Shown piece by piece: positions 1 through 8,060 of a stretch of 64,000 nucleotides of DNA. This DNA comes from Jiangella asiatica (lineage in GTDB: Bacteria; Actinomycetota; Actinomycetes; Jiangellales; Jiangellaceae): positions 124,001 through 188,000 of the forward strand of contig NZ_SMKZ01000001.1 in NCBI RefSeq assembly GCF_004349065.1, read 5' to 3'. Position 1 is the first letter of the stretch, and every line of letters begins with the position of its first letter. The position numbers were made by a program, and so were the translations under genes. A model generated the notes under the pieces. The model saw nothing but the letters and a program-made list of their open reading frames with translations. It was not told the origin of the DNA and searched no databases.

Positions 1-57
1 AGCCTGTGGGCCGGCGCCCGCCCGCTAGCCGACGTGCTGGCCGCGCGGTCCTACTGA
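1..57 (+). CDS. C-terminal tail of a truncated gene
   Basis: Frame 1 of the plus strand reads 18 codons from the window edge to a TGA at 55-57, giving a tail SLWAGARPLADVLAARSY. Codons are GC-ending, as in real genes here, and it stops just before the convergent gene that ends at 86. The LWAG stretch is loosely reminiscent of nitronate monooxygenase C-termini, but 18 residues cannot establish a family. The start lies outside the window. Confidence 0.4.
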   Translation, partial: SLWAGARPLADVLAARSY

Positions 58-85
58 TCGATCGACCGCGGCGAGCGGAACGGAG

Positions 86-517
86 TCAGATGCCGAGGCG
101 AGGGCTTTCGATCGCGGGGCAGGCGTCCATGACCACCTCGAGGCCGACGGCCTTGGCACGTTCCGCGGCGGCCTCGTCGATGACGCCGAGCTGTAGCCAC
201 ACCGCCTCGATGCCCAGCCGCTCCCGCTCGGCGATGGCGTCGTCGACCACCTCGCCGACCCGCTGGCTGTTCACGAAGCAGTCGACGACGGCGACCGGCG
301 CCGGCACGTCGGCCAGCCGCTTGTAGCCGGTCATGCCCAGAGTGTCCTCGCCGCGCAGGTTGACCGGCACGATCGTCATGCCGAGGCCGTCGCGGACGTA
401 CTGCGAGACGCCGTAGGCCGGCCGGGCACGGTTGGTGGACAGCCCGACGACGGCCCAGGTGGCGGGCGTGGTGAGGAGCCGTCGGACGGTGGCGGGATCG
501 TTCGTGTGCGTGCTCAC
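86..517 (-). CDS. CoA-binding domain protein (YccU-like)
   Basis: A protein of about 143 aa forming a single Rossmann-like CoA-binding domain, the family that includes YccU and the N-terminal domain of succinyl-CoA synthetase alpha. Typical features are TWAVVGLSTNRARPAYGVS near the N-terminus (nucleotide loop), IVPVNLR, and a C-terminal VVMDACPAIE resembling the family's DRCP-type motif. The family binds CoA; its physiological role is largely unknown. I prefer GTG at 517 because its GTGA overlaps the TGA at 514-516 that appears to be the natural stop of the upstream SMC-like gene, the same 4-bp overlap seen twice upstream in the cassette. A GTG at 526 would add three residues. Whether it belongs functionally to the SMC-like cassette is unknown. 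Confidence 0.85.
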   Translation of the reverse strand: MSTHTNDPATVRRLLTTPATWAVVGLSTNRARPAYGVSQYVRDGLGMTIVPVNLRGEDTLGMTGYKRLADVPAPVAVVDCFVNSQRVGEVVDDAIAERERLGIEAVWLQLGVIDEAAAERAKAVGLEVVMDACPAIESPRLGI

Positions 518-3500
518 CCGGTCCACCGTATGTCGGCGCCAAGGGTGACCTGCAAAGCGACCGGGTGAGTGGAGCGGCGCCCTCTGCGTCGACGTCCAGG
601 GTGCCCGGCCGGTACGACGACATCCACGTCCGCATCAGCTCGACTCGTGCGGCGTTGGCCTCGTTGCCGACGACGACGGGCTCCTCGTTGTAGGCCATGG
701 TGTCCGAGCGCCGGCGCAGCTTGATGTACAGGCCGGACGCCTCGATGGCGTAGCGCTCCATGTCGTCCTGGAGGGCGCCGACCACGGTGATGTTGTGGTC
801 GTTGCCGATGCGTTCGAACAGCGCGACGGCCTCGCGGCGGTGCTGCTTGCCGAGGTTGCGGCCGAGCTCGTCGAGGATGAGCAGCAGCGGACGGTCGGCG
901 CCGCGGGCCAGCGCCGCCGCGCAGACCAGCTTGACCGCCTTCTCGTCCATCTGCGCGGTGTTGCTGCGCAGGGTGTACGCCGACATCCGCTGGCCCTCCG
1001 CCCGCCGCCATGTGGGGCTGACGGTCCACCGCCATGGCTTGTCCGGCTCCGACGGCGGCTCGGGCTCGGGGAAGTCCAACCCGGCGCCGTAGCCGCCGTA
1101 CTCCTGGTCGAGCCGGTTGAACTCGGCGGCGACCTTCTTCAGCATCGCCTTGATGCCCGAGGCGAGCGACGTGCGGTGCGCGCGGGCGGTCTGTTCGGCC
1201 TCGCTGTGCCCGAGCCGGGCGGCGGCGAGGTCGGAGGTGCGCCGGGCCCGCTGGTCAGTGATCTGGGTGAGCTGGTGCTGGTCGTGCTCCTCGGTGTCGT
1301 CGAGGTGGGTGTCGAGCGCCCGCTGCAGCGGCGCGACCAGCGCGACCCGCGCCTCCAGGCTGCCGCCGACCCAGTTCTGGGTGACCAGCAGCTCGCGCAG
1401 CTCTGCGGTCAGCTCGTCCGGCGCGGTGCCGGGCGGGAAGCAGCGGACGGCCACCTCGTTGGTGAGCCGGGTGGCCGCTTCGTCCCAGTCGGCGGTGGTG
1501 CGGCCCTGGACGTCGTCGTCGAGATCCAGGAGGTGCCGGCGGGCCGCGTCGGGGGAGTCGCCCCAGGCCTTCTCGCGGTCGAGCAGGCCGATGGCGTCGC
1601 GCTGGGAGGTCAGGTCCAGCCGCCGCGCCTCGTGCTCGGCGAGCGTATGAGTCAACCGCTTGCGGGTGTCGCGCAGGCTGGTGACCCGCTCCTCGCGGGA
1701 GTTGTGCACGCCCAGCTCACGGGCGTACGCATCCTCGGCGTCGACCAGCTCCGGGACCAGTGCGTCGCGGCGGTCCTGGCGCTCGACACCGGACTCGCGC
1801 AGCTCGCCGATCTCCTTCTGGACGGCGTCGGCGCGCTCGGCGGCGTCAGCGGCCCGCACGCGCGCCTCCGCCCGAGCCAGCGCGGCGCGCGCCTGCTCGA
1901 CGACGGTGCCGGCGTCCTCCAGGGCGGCCGCGGCGGCGTCGTGGTCGGCGGTCGCGGCGGCGACGCGGGCCGGCTGCCCGGTGATCGGCTCGGCGAACCC
2001 GCCGACGGCGATGATCCCGGCGGCCTCGTCGACGACGGCGACGGCGGACGGGTCACCCTCCCCGCCGCCGAACCTGCCGCCCGCGCGGTCGGCCAGGGCG
2101 GCGCGGAACGCGGACAGGTCGCGGTCGCCGTCGGCCAGCACCAGCAGCGAGCCCGGCAACCGGGCCAGCGCGGCGGCCGCGCGGGCACCGTCGGCGCGCG
2201 GCACCACCACCGCCTCGCGGTACGGCGCCAGCCTCGGCTCCCACACGTCACGCTCGGCCGGGTCAGCCTCCACGACGTCGACCAGCGCCGTCGCCTCCAC
2301 GCCTGCCGCCCGCAGCAGCCCGATCTGCTCGGCCGCCACATCGTCGCCGGACTCCGTCGCGGTGAGCCGGCGGCGGGCGTCGTCGGCGGCGGCCCGGGCC
2401 AGCGCCTGCGCGCCCAGCGCCTCCTCCAGCGCGGTCCGGGCCTGCTCGAGCTCGGCTGCGGCCACAGGCGGGGTGCGGCCGTCGGCGGCCTGCGCCTGCT
2501 CGGTCAGGTGCCGGAGAGCCTCGCTGAGCCTCTCGACCTGCTGGGCGGCCGCGAGGTGGGTCGCCTCCAGCTCGCGGTCGCGGGCGATCAGCTCGTTGCG
2601 GCGGCGCTGTGCGGCCTGGAACCGGCGCGCGGACTCGTCGTCGTCGGTCAGCGCTGACAGCCGCTCCTCGACCGCCTCGATCTCAGCGCGTAGCTCGGCC
2701 TCGCGCTCGTCGAGATCGGCCAGCGCGCGCCGGGTGTGCTCGGCCTCCTCGACGCCGTCCAGCAGGTGCCGGGCGCAGCGCGCCCGCCAGGCCGTCCGCG
2801 CGTCGTCGAGCAGCTCCCGGGCCGCGAGCCGGCGGGCGATGCCGGCCTCCACGACGGCCATCTCGCTCTCCCACGCGGCGAGGTCGCGCTCGGCGTCGAT
2901 GACGTCGCCGCGGTGGCGGTGCTCGGCGGTGCGCAGCACCTGTTCGTGCTCCAGCTCGCGGTCCAGGCCGGTCAGCGTCGCGATGGCGTCGAAGATGCGG
3001 TGCGGCGGGAGGTCATTGAGCGGCTGCGCCAGCAGGTTCGCCGTCTGGCTGGACCGCACCGACGTCGACAGGAACGACACGCACCGCGCGTGCTGGCCGA
3101 ACAGCACCCGGGACAGCTGGCCGGCGTGGACGTCGGTGCGCCCGTTGCTGCGCGGCAGCGCCTGCCACAGCTCGTCGACCCGCGCGGCGCGCTCGGCCTC
3201 GGTGGCGCCGTACGGGACGTGCAACCCGTCGGTCCACCGCACGTCGAGGTAGGGCGCCTTGCGGTTGATGCGCAGCCAGACCGTGAGGGTCTCGGCGGTC
3301 GGGTCGGTGCGGCCGGTGGTGCCGGGCGGTGCGAAGACCCCGATGACGTAGCCGCGGTCGACGTTGGACCAGCTGCCCTCCTGCGCGGCCAGCTCGGCGG
3401 TGAACAGCAGCTCGGCCGCTCCGGCGGCACCGCTGGCGAGCTTCCACTGCTCGTCCGCGTGCAGCAGGCTCAGCGCGGCGATGAACGACGACTTCCCGGC

Positions 3501-3656
3501 ACCGTTGGAGTCCTTCGGCCCCTGCCCGGCGACGGTGACCAGGCCCTGGCCGATCATCGGCACCGGGTGCGTGGACAGCCGGGAGATGTCGACCACCTGG
3601 ACGCCGACGAGCACCCGCTCGCCGACGATGTCGAAAGCGCCCGAGGCTGGGCTCAC
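514..3656 (-). CDS. SMC/MukB/JetC-like ATPase, apparent 3' frameshift
   Basis: A large SMC-type ATPase of about 1046 aa. Walker A is GPKDSNGAGKSS at residues 46-57 (Lys55). Long coiled-coil arms (about 230-430 and 530-800) flank a compact central hinge-like domain near 440-520. Walker B is LLLILDELG with Asp929-Glu930. The segment just before it, where an ABC signature is expected, reads SNTAQMDEKAVKL rather than LSGGQ. GTG at 3656 overlaps the previous stop by 4 bp. The primary frame stays open to 51, but its last 170 codons cross the CoA-binding gene and look like a shadow; a plausible tail THPVALQVTLGADIRWTG lies in the next frame and stops at 514-516. I infer a frameshift near 570 (mutation, sequencing error or programmed). 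Expected role by family: ATP-driven DNA loop extrusion or entrapment. No JetD/Toprim nuclease is nearby. Confidence 0.75.
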
Positions 3657-4327
3657 GTGTCGTCACTCCCTTCGTCGGTGGGCCGGCCGGGGCGGCGCGC
3701 TCGGATGGCCGCGGCCAGCGGGCTGTCCGGCGCGGCGGCGAGGATCAGCTCGTGCTCCAGGCGTTGCCGGGCGGCCTTCGTGAGCCGGTGCAACGCCGGG
3801 CCCGGCAGGTAGGCGGGCCCGTCGGTGACGGTGGTCCGTCCGCGCGCCGGCGCGATCTGCACCAGCCCGGCCGCGCGCAGCCGCTGCAGCGCCGGCCGGA
3901 TCTCACCGCGCGGGAGCTGGGTGTAGCGGATCAGCTCGTCCACCGACGTGGGGTGCCCCGACGTCCAGGAGTCGCCGCCGATGAGCCCCTGGCTGCGCGG
4001 GATCGCGACGGAGTGCACGAGGACGAGCACCAGCACGGCCCGGTCCATCGACGTCTGCGCGCCGGTCCCCTCGGCGGACAGGGCGGCGGTGACGTCGTCG
4101 CGGAACCCGGACGTCCAGTGCGTGCCGCCGACCCGGACCAGCGTGCGACCCACCCGGTTCAGCAGGCGCTGCAGGTCGCGCCGGACGGTGGCGTCGCGCA
4201 GCGCCAGCAGCTGCGCCTCCGCGACCGGCTCGCGACCGTGCTCGAGGGCGGCGAAGGCCGCGAGGACCTCGTCGCGGTGTCGTTCGCCCAGCTCGGCCAG
4301 GGCGGCGTCGAACACGGAGCCGTTCAC
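3653..4327 (-). CDS. Winged-helix-like partner of the SMC-like ATPase
   Basis: 224 aa, not assigned to a named family. A helical N-terminal half (about 1-90) is followed by a likely winged helix at about 135-200: TSVDELIRYTQLPRGEIRPALQ then LRAAGLVQIAPARG. This architecture is compatible with the MukE/MksE/JetB (kite) class of condensin subunits, but that is inference from size, fold hints and gene order. GTG at 4327 overlaps the upstream TGA (4324-4326) by 4 bp, and the gene's own stop overlaps the ATPase start by 4 bp, so translation is probably coupled across three genes and the products are expected to form one complex. Confidence 0.75.
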   Translation of the reverse strand: MNGSVFDAALAELGERHRDEVLAAFAALEHGREPVAEAQLLALRDATVRRDLQRLLNRVGRTLVRVGGTHWTSGFRDDVTAALSAEGTGAQTSMDRAVLVLVLVHSVAIPRSQGLIGGDSWTSGHPTSVDELIRYTQLPRGEIRPALQRLRAAGLVQIAPARGRTTVTDGPAYLPGPALHRLTKAARQRLEHELILAAAPDSPLAAAIRARRPGRPTDEGSDDT

Positions 4328-4923
4328 TCGTAGGTCTCCCGGTCCGTCGCGGCCGGCTCCTCGGCCGCACGCGGCGCCGAGGGTGACCCTGACCCCGTCG
4401 TCGGCGGGGGCAGCGGCAGCGAGCGCCACAGCTCGCGCAGCGTGCTGAGTTCGGCGGCGGACCAGGCCGCCACCCGCGGCCCGAGCCGGACGGTCCTGGT
4501 GTCCTCGTCGAACAGCACCCAGCCGGCGCCGGCGAGCCGCCGCAGCGCGCCCATCACCGCCGCGTGCAGCGCGCGTTCGTCGCGGCTGCCGGTGACCGCT
4601 CGGAACACGGCGAGCACCTGGTCGAACGGTGCCGGCGCCGCCGGCCAGATCGGGCCGCTGGGCTCGGTCCAGCAGCAGCGCAGGCAGGCCGCGAGCACGC
4701 GTGCGGTGTCGCCCCGCTGGTCGACGGCGACGCCCGGCAGGCCCAGCTCGTCCAGCACGTCCGGCCGCGCGCCCGGCGGCAGCTCGGGGAGCAGCCAGAC
4801 CGCGCCGGCATCGGGCTCGATCAGGCGCGTCATGCCGGCCGGGTAGGCGCTCGCGGGCGCGACCCGCTGCGGTCCGCCCGCGCGGTAGCGCGCCCACCAG
4901 AGGGCGGTGTCGTCGTCGGTCAT
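4324..4923 (-). CDS. Small cassette protein, unknown family
   Basis: 199 aa, unrecognised. It opens MTDDDTALWWARYRAG, has a Pro-rich centre, a helical segment with a possible helix-turn-helix at about 125-150 (DERALHAAVMGALRRLAGAGWVLFDEDTRTV, a typical recognition-helix-then-wing layout), and a low-complexity acidic tail. It starts 1 bp after the stop of the 407-aa gene and overlaps the next gene by 4 bp. Context makes it a second small accessory subunit of the SMC-like complex; a paralogous kite pair with the next protein is possible. Classical Wadjet has only one such small subunit, so this gene is the cassette's most distinctive extra. Confidence 0.7.
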   Translation of the reverse strand: MTDDDTALWWARYRAGGPQRVAPASAYPAGMTRLIEPDAGAVWLLPELPPGARPDVLDELGLPGVAVDQRGDTARVLAACLRCCWTEPSGPIWPAAPAPFDQVLAVFRAVTGSRDERALHAAVMGALRRLAGAGWVLFDEDTRTVRLGPRVAAWSAAELSTLRELWRSLPLPPPTTGSGSPSAPRAAEEPAATDRETYE

Positions 4924-4924
4924 G

Positions 4925-6148
4925 TCAGGCGGCGCTCGTCTCCGGCGGGGTGCGGCGGAACGATCCGTCCGAGACCCACGACGCGCTGCCGCCGATGTCG
5001 ATGCGCAGGCCGTCGGACCAGGTCAGCTCGTACTCGAGGTCGGGATGGTGGTGGATGGCAGTCAGGTCGGCGAGCGCGCGCCGGGCGGCCAGCCAGTCGT
5101 CGGCGTCGTCGAGTACGGCGGCGACGCACACGGCGTCGGCCCCGCGCAGCAGCAGCTCCGCGGTCTGGCGCAGCCGAGCAGCGTCGTCGACCGGCGTGAT
5201 GTCGGGTGGCGGCGGCGCGGTGGCCGACTCCGGGCGCGGCGGGGGCTGGCGGACGGTGGAGGAACTACGGCCGCTCTCGACCGCCTCGGTGACCAGCGTC
5301 GGCGAGAACCACGGCGCGGGCGCGTCGAAGACGAAGCTGTCGAGCACCCCGGCGAGGTCGTCTTCCGACGCCGTCCGGGCGAAGCTCAGCCACGACTCCA
5401 CCGACAGCAGCCCGAGGGCGCGGGTGGTGCCGGCCCGCTCGATCAGCCGGCCGGCCGCCTTCTCGACCGCGTCACCGTAGGCGGCCAGCGCGACCCGCAG
5501 CGCGGCGCACTCGCCGTCGAGCTGAGGCCAGCGGTCCAGGGCGACCGCGTGCACGTCCTCGGCCTGTCCGATGAGGGTCTGGTTGCCCCAGAGCAACTGC
5601 GCGTGGTCGCCGAGCTGCTCGGCGGTGCTGCCGGCGGCGAGGATGGCCAGCTCGTTGCCGAGATGGCGGAAGATCCTGGTCAGCCGGTTGATCGAGGTGC
5701 GGCCGGTCTCTGGGACCGCGTCGGACGCCGTCACCCCGACGTGCTCCAGCGTGAGCAGCTGGTGCAGCTCGGCCTGGCCGCCCTGCTCGGCCATCCGGCG
5801 TAGGAACAGCAGCATGACGTACGGCGCGAACGCGGCGCGGTGGTACCGCTCGTTGGGGCGATCGACCACCTTGCTGATGGCGGCGTAGTCGCGCAGGACT
5901 TCGAAGCGGCGGTGCACCAGGCCGGGGTCGATGGGCCGGCATGCGGCGACCGCCTGGTCGACGGTGAGTCCGTCGCGGCCGGCGTCGGCGAACGCGTCGA
6001 GGATGGCCTCGTCGACGTCGAGCAGCTCGACGTCGGAGATCATGGCGCCGGACTCGCGTGCCAGCACCGCGAAGACCTGCCGGTAGAGCCGCTCCACCGC
6101 GGCGTCGCCGGCGAGCTGATCCAGGGTCAGCTCGGCTCCGGCGGTCAT
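4925..6148 (-). CDS. Kleisin-like first gene of the SMC-like cassette
   Basis: About 407 aa. The N-terminal 120 residues are helical with a winged-helix look (LDVDEAILDAFADAGRDGLT, then RRFEVLRDYAAISKVVD). A long alpha-helical middle (130-290), a Pro-rich linker (PPPRPESATAPPPP, about 310) and a C-terminal alpha/beta domain follow. Winged helix plus helical bundles plus linker matches the MukF/MksF/JetA plan, and being first gene before two small genes and an SMC matches jetA or mksF position; primary sequence alone does not prove it. ATG 6148 is chosen; ATG 6160 is in frame four codons upstream and neither has a strong Shine-Dalgarno. The open frame extends to 6595 only as a shadow over the SDR gene. 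Confidence 0.72.
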   Translation of the reverse strand: MTAGAELTLDQLAGDAAVERLYRQVFAVLARESGAMISDVELLDVDEAILDAFADAGRDGLTVDQAVAACRPIDPGLVHRRFEVLRDYAAISKVVDRPNERYHRAAFAPYVMLLFLRRMAEQGGQAELHQLLTLEHVGVTASDAVPETGRTSINRLTRIFRHLGNELAILAAGSTAEQLGDHAQLLWGNQTLIGQAEDVHAVALDRWPQLDGECAALRVALAAYGDAVEKAAGRLIERAGTTRALGLLSVESWLSFARTASEDDLAGVLDSFVFDAPAPWFSPTLVTEAVESGRSSSTVRQPPPRPESATAPPPPDITPVDDAARLRQTAELLLRGADAVCVAAVLDDADDWLAARRALADLTAIHHHPDLEYELTWSDGLRIDIGGSASWVSDGSFRRTPPETSAA

Positions 6149-6201
6149 GCCGGACAGCATGCCATCACCGATGGGGACCCTGTCCAACCGACGGGGACGG
6201 G

Positions 6202-6918
6202 TCAGCGGTCGGCGCGCTGGCCCACCGGGCGCACGAGGATCTCGTTGACGTCGACGTGCGGCGGCTGGCCGACCGCGTAGAGCACCGCCCTGGCGACGTC
6301 GTCGGGACGGAGCTTGGGGTCGGCGACCCGGCTCGGCGGGATCGCACCGGTGTCGACGAGACCCGGCTGGATCAGCGTCACCCGGATGCCGGTGCCCACG
6401 CACTCGGCCCGGATCGACTGTGTCAGGCCGGTGACCGCCCATTTCGTGGCCGCGTAGAGGTTGCCCGGCCGCACCCCGCGGCCGGCCGCGGACCCCGTCA
6501 GCACCAGGTGGCCGCGGGTGCGCCGCAGCTCGGGGAGGACGGCGCGCGCGGTCAAAGCAGGGCCGTAGACATTCGTGAGCACCAGGTCGCGCCACCGCTC
6601 AGGTGGCTCGCCGCCCTCGCCGAGGAACGACGTGGTGACGCTGATGCCGGCGTTGGCGACGACGACGTCGAGCCGGCCCCAGCGGTCGAGGACCTGGTCG
6701 ACGGCGCCGGACAGCGCGGTCCAGTCGGTGCTGTCGCACGCGATGGCGATCGCGCGGTCCGGGCCGCCGAGCTCGCCTGCCAGAGCCCGCAGCGGCGCGA
6801 TCGTCCGGCCGGTGAGCACCAGGCGGTAGCCGGCCTCGGCCGCCGCGGCGAGGCGCGCGGTGGCCGCGCCGATGCCGCGGGACGCCCCGGTGACCATGAA
6901 CACGGACTGCTCGGTCAT
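6202..6918 (-). CDS. Short-chain dehydrogenase/reductase
   Basis: 238-aa classical SDR. It has the cofactor loop TGASRGIG at residues 10-17, NAG at 89-91, catalytic Ser143, and Y155-x-x-x-K159 in YAATK. Such enzymes carry out NAD(P)-dependent oxidoreduction of alcohols or ketones in the cytoplasm; the substrate cannot be read from sequence. Its stop lies about 50 bp upstream of the SMC-like cassette on the same strand, which may be chance. Complete length for the family. Confidence 0.88.
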   Translation of the reverse strand: MTEQSVFMVTGASRGIGAATARLAAAAEAGYRLVLTGRTIAPLRALAGELGGPDRAIAIACDSTDWTALSGAVDQVLDRWGRLDVVVANAGISVTTSFLGEGGEPPERWRDLVLTNVYGPALTARAVLPELRRTRGHLVLTGSAAGRGVRPGNLYAATKWAVTGLTQSIRAECVGTGIRVTLIQPGLVDTGAIPPSRVADPKLRPDDVARAVLYAVGQPPHVDVNEILVRPVGQRADR

Positions 6919-6941
6919 GGTCGAACTCTAGGGCGGTGGTG

Positions 6942-7886
6942 TCAGGGCTTGTCGAACACCACGACGTCGAAGTCGCTGCCGGGCGGTGGCGGCATGCCGA
7001 GGTCGAACCGGGCGTTGACCACCGCCAGCCGGTCTCCGCGCTCAACCACCGTGGTGGGGATGCGGAACAGGCCGCCGACGTCGTCGTCGGTGACGATGTC
7101 GGTGATGCGGCCGGTGGCGAGGTCGTGGCCGAGCCGGATGCCGACCACCCTGTTGGCGAAGTTCTCCACCACCCACAGCGTCCGGCCGTCGAGCAGGACG
7201 CCGTCCTGCGCGCCCGGCGTCAGCGTGCCGCCGGTGACGGCGATCTGGCGGCTGGCGCCGGTGACCGGGTCGACCGTCATGACGGCGCCGAGGGCGGAGT
7301 GCGCCACGATCAGCGTGCGGCCGTTCGGCGTCGCGGTGATGCCGTTGAGGTTGAAGTCGCCGGCGATGGCGGCCGCCGGGCCGCTGAGCTGGATGGTCCG
7401 CGGCGTCCCCAGGCCGTCCCGCCCGAGCGGGACCTCGTACAGCACCGGGTTGAACGAGTCGGTGACGTACGCGGCCCGCCGCGTCAGGGTGACGTCGTTG
7501 AGGAACGCGGTGCCGGCCGGGGCGAGCTGGACGTCGTCGACGGGGGCGCCGTCGCGGCTGTCGTAGACGTAGAGCTCGCCGCTCGGGCCGCCGGCGACGA
7601 CGATGTCGCTGCGGCGCTGGTCGACCTTGAGGCCCACCGCGATCCGGCCGGGCGGCGCGTCGACCAGCACGTCGCCGTCGCCGGTGCGGAGGCTGCCGCG
7701 GTAGATATCGCCGTCGGCCAGGGAACCGACGTAGAACGTGGACCCGCCGCCGACGGCGATGCCTTCCGGCGCGAAGTCGACCGGCAGCGGCAGCGACTTC
7801 GGCTCGGGCGTGCCGCCGGCCATGGTCACAGTGACGACGGGCACGATGAGTAGCAAGGACACGAGTCGAGGCAGGCTTCGGGACAT
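6942..7886 (-). CDS. Exported SMP-30/NHL-type beta-propeller protein
   Basis: 314 aa. The N-terminus MSRSLPRLVSLLLIVPVVTVTMAGG is a Sec signal peptide or uncleaved anchor. The rest is repeated blade-like segments (FAPEGIAVGGGSTFYVGSL; LNDVTLTRRAAYVTDS; LNGITATPNGRTLIVAHS; LWVVENFANRVVGIRL), the pattern of SMP-30/gluconolactonase-like or superoxide-dismutase-associated propellers. It could be an extracellular lactonase or a binding protein. ATG 7886 has an upstream GAAGGGA. It ends 24 bp before the SDR start, so the two genes may be cotranscribed, and it diverges from the ROK regulator. Confidence 0.8.
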   Translation of the reverse strand: MSRSLPRLVSLLLIVPVVTVTMAGGTPEPKSLPLPVDFAPEGIAVGGGSTFYVGSLADGDIYRGSLRTGDGDVLVDAPPGRIAVGLKVDQRRSDIVVAGGPSGELYVYDSRDGAPVDDVQLAPAGTAFLNDVTLTRRAAYVTDSFNPVLYEVPLGRDGLGTPRTIQLSGPAAAIAGDFNLNGITATPNGRTLIVAHSALGAVMTVDPVTGASRQIAVTGGTLTPGAQDGVLLDGRTLWVVENFANRVVGIRLGHDLATGRITDIVTDDDVGGLFRIPTTVVERGDRLAVVNARFDLGMPPPPGSDFDVVVFDKP

Positions 7887-8060
7887 GGGCGTCGTCCCTT
7901 CCGTGGCGGTGAGTGCGATCAACCTCAGGTCTAGTCCGCGGAGCACGTAGAGTCCAGGGGTCACGGCCGTCGGTACTCGCCCGTCACGTAGGCGGGGAGG
8001 TACGGTGTCGCCAAGAATTCTTTTCACAAGACTGTTTCCAGATGCCGAATCGGAGACGCC
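7887..8060. promoter_or_regulatory. Divergent control region of propeller and ROK genes
   Basis: 174 bp between divergent starts. It contains the 10-bp palindrome AAGAATTCTT at 8013-8022 followed by an A/T-richer patch (TTTTCACAAGACTG), unusual in this GC-rich sequence and suited to an operator or promoter core. A Shine-Dalgarno GGAGA precedes the GTG at 8061. Which regulator binds is not shown; ROK autoregulation is a reasonable guess. Confidence 0.4.

Noticed and set aside
51-513. Continuation of the SMC-like reading frame over the CoA-binding gene
   Set aside because: The extension is Arg/His/Pro-rich and lies wholly over a well-supported gene in another frame, so it looks like a high-GC shadow rather than a real C-terminal domain.
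514-6148. Calling the SMC-like cassette a bona fide Wadjet (jetABCD)
   Set aside because: No JetD/Toprim or DUF3322-type nuclease is present, there is an additional small gene, and the ATPase signature differs, so only a resemblance is claimed.
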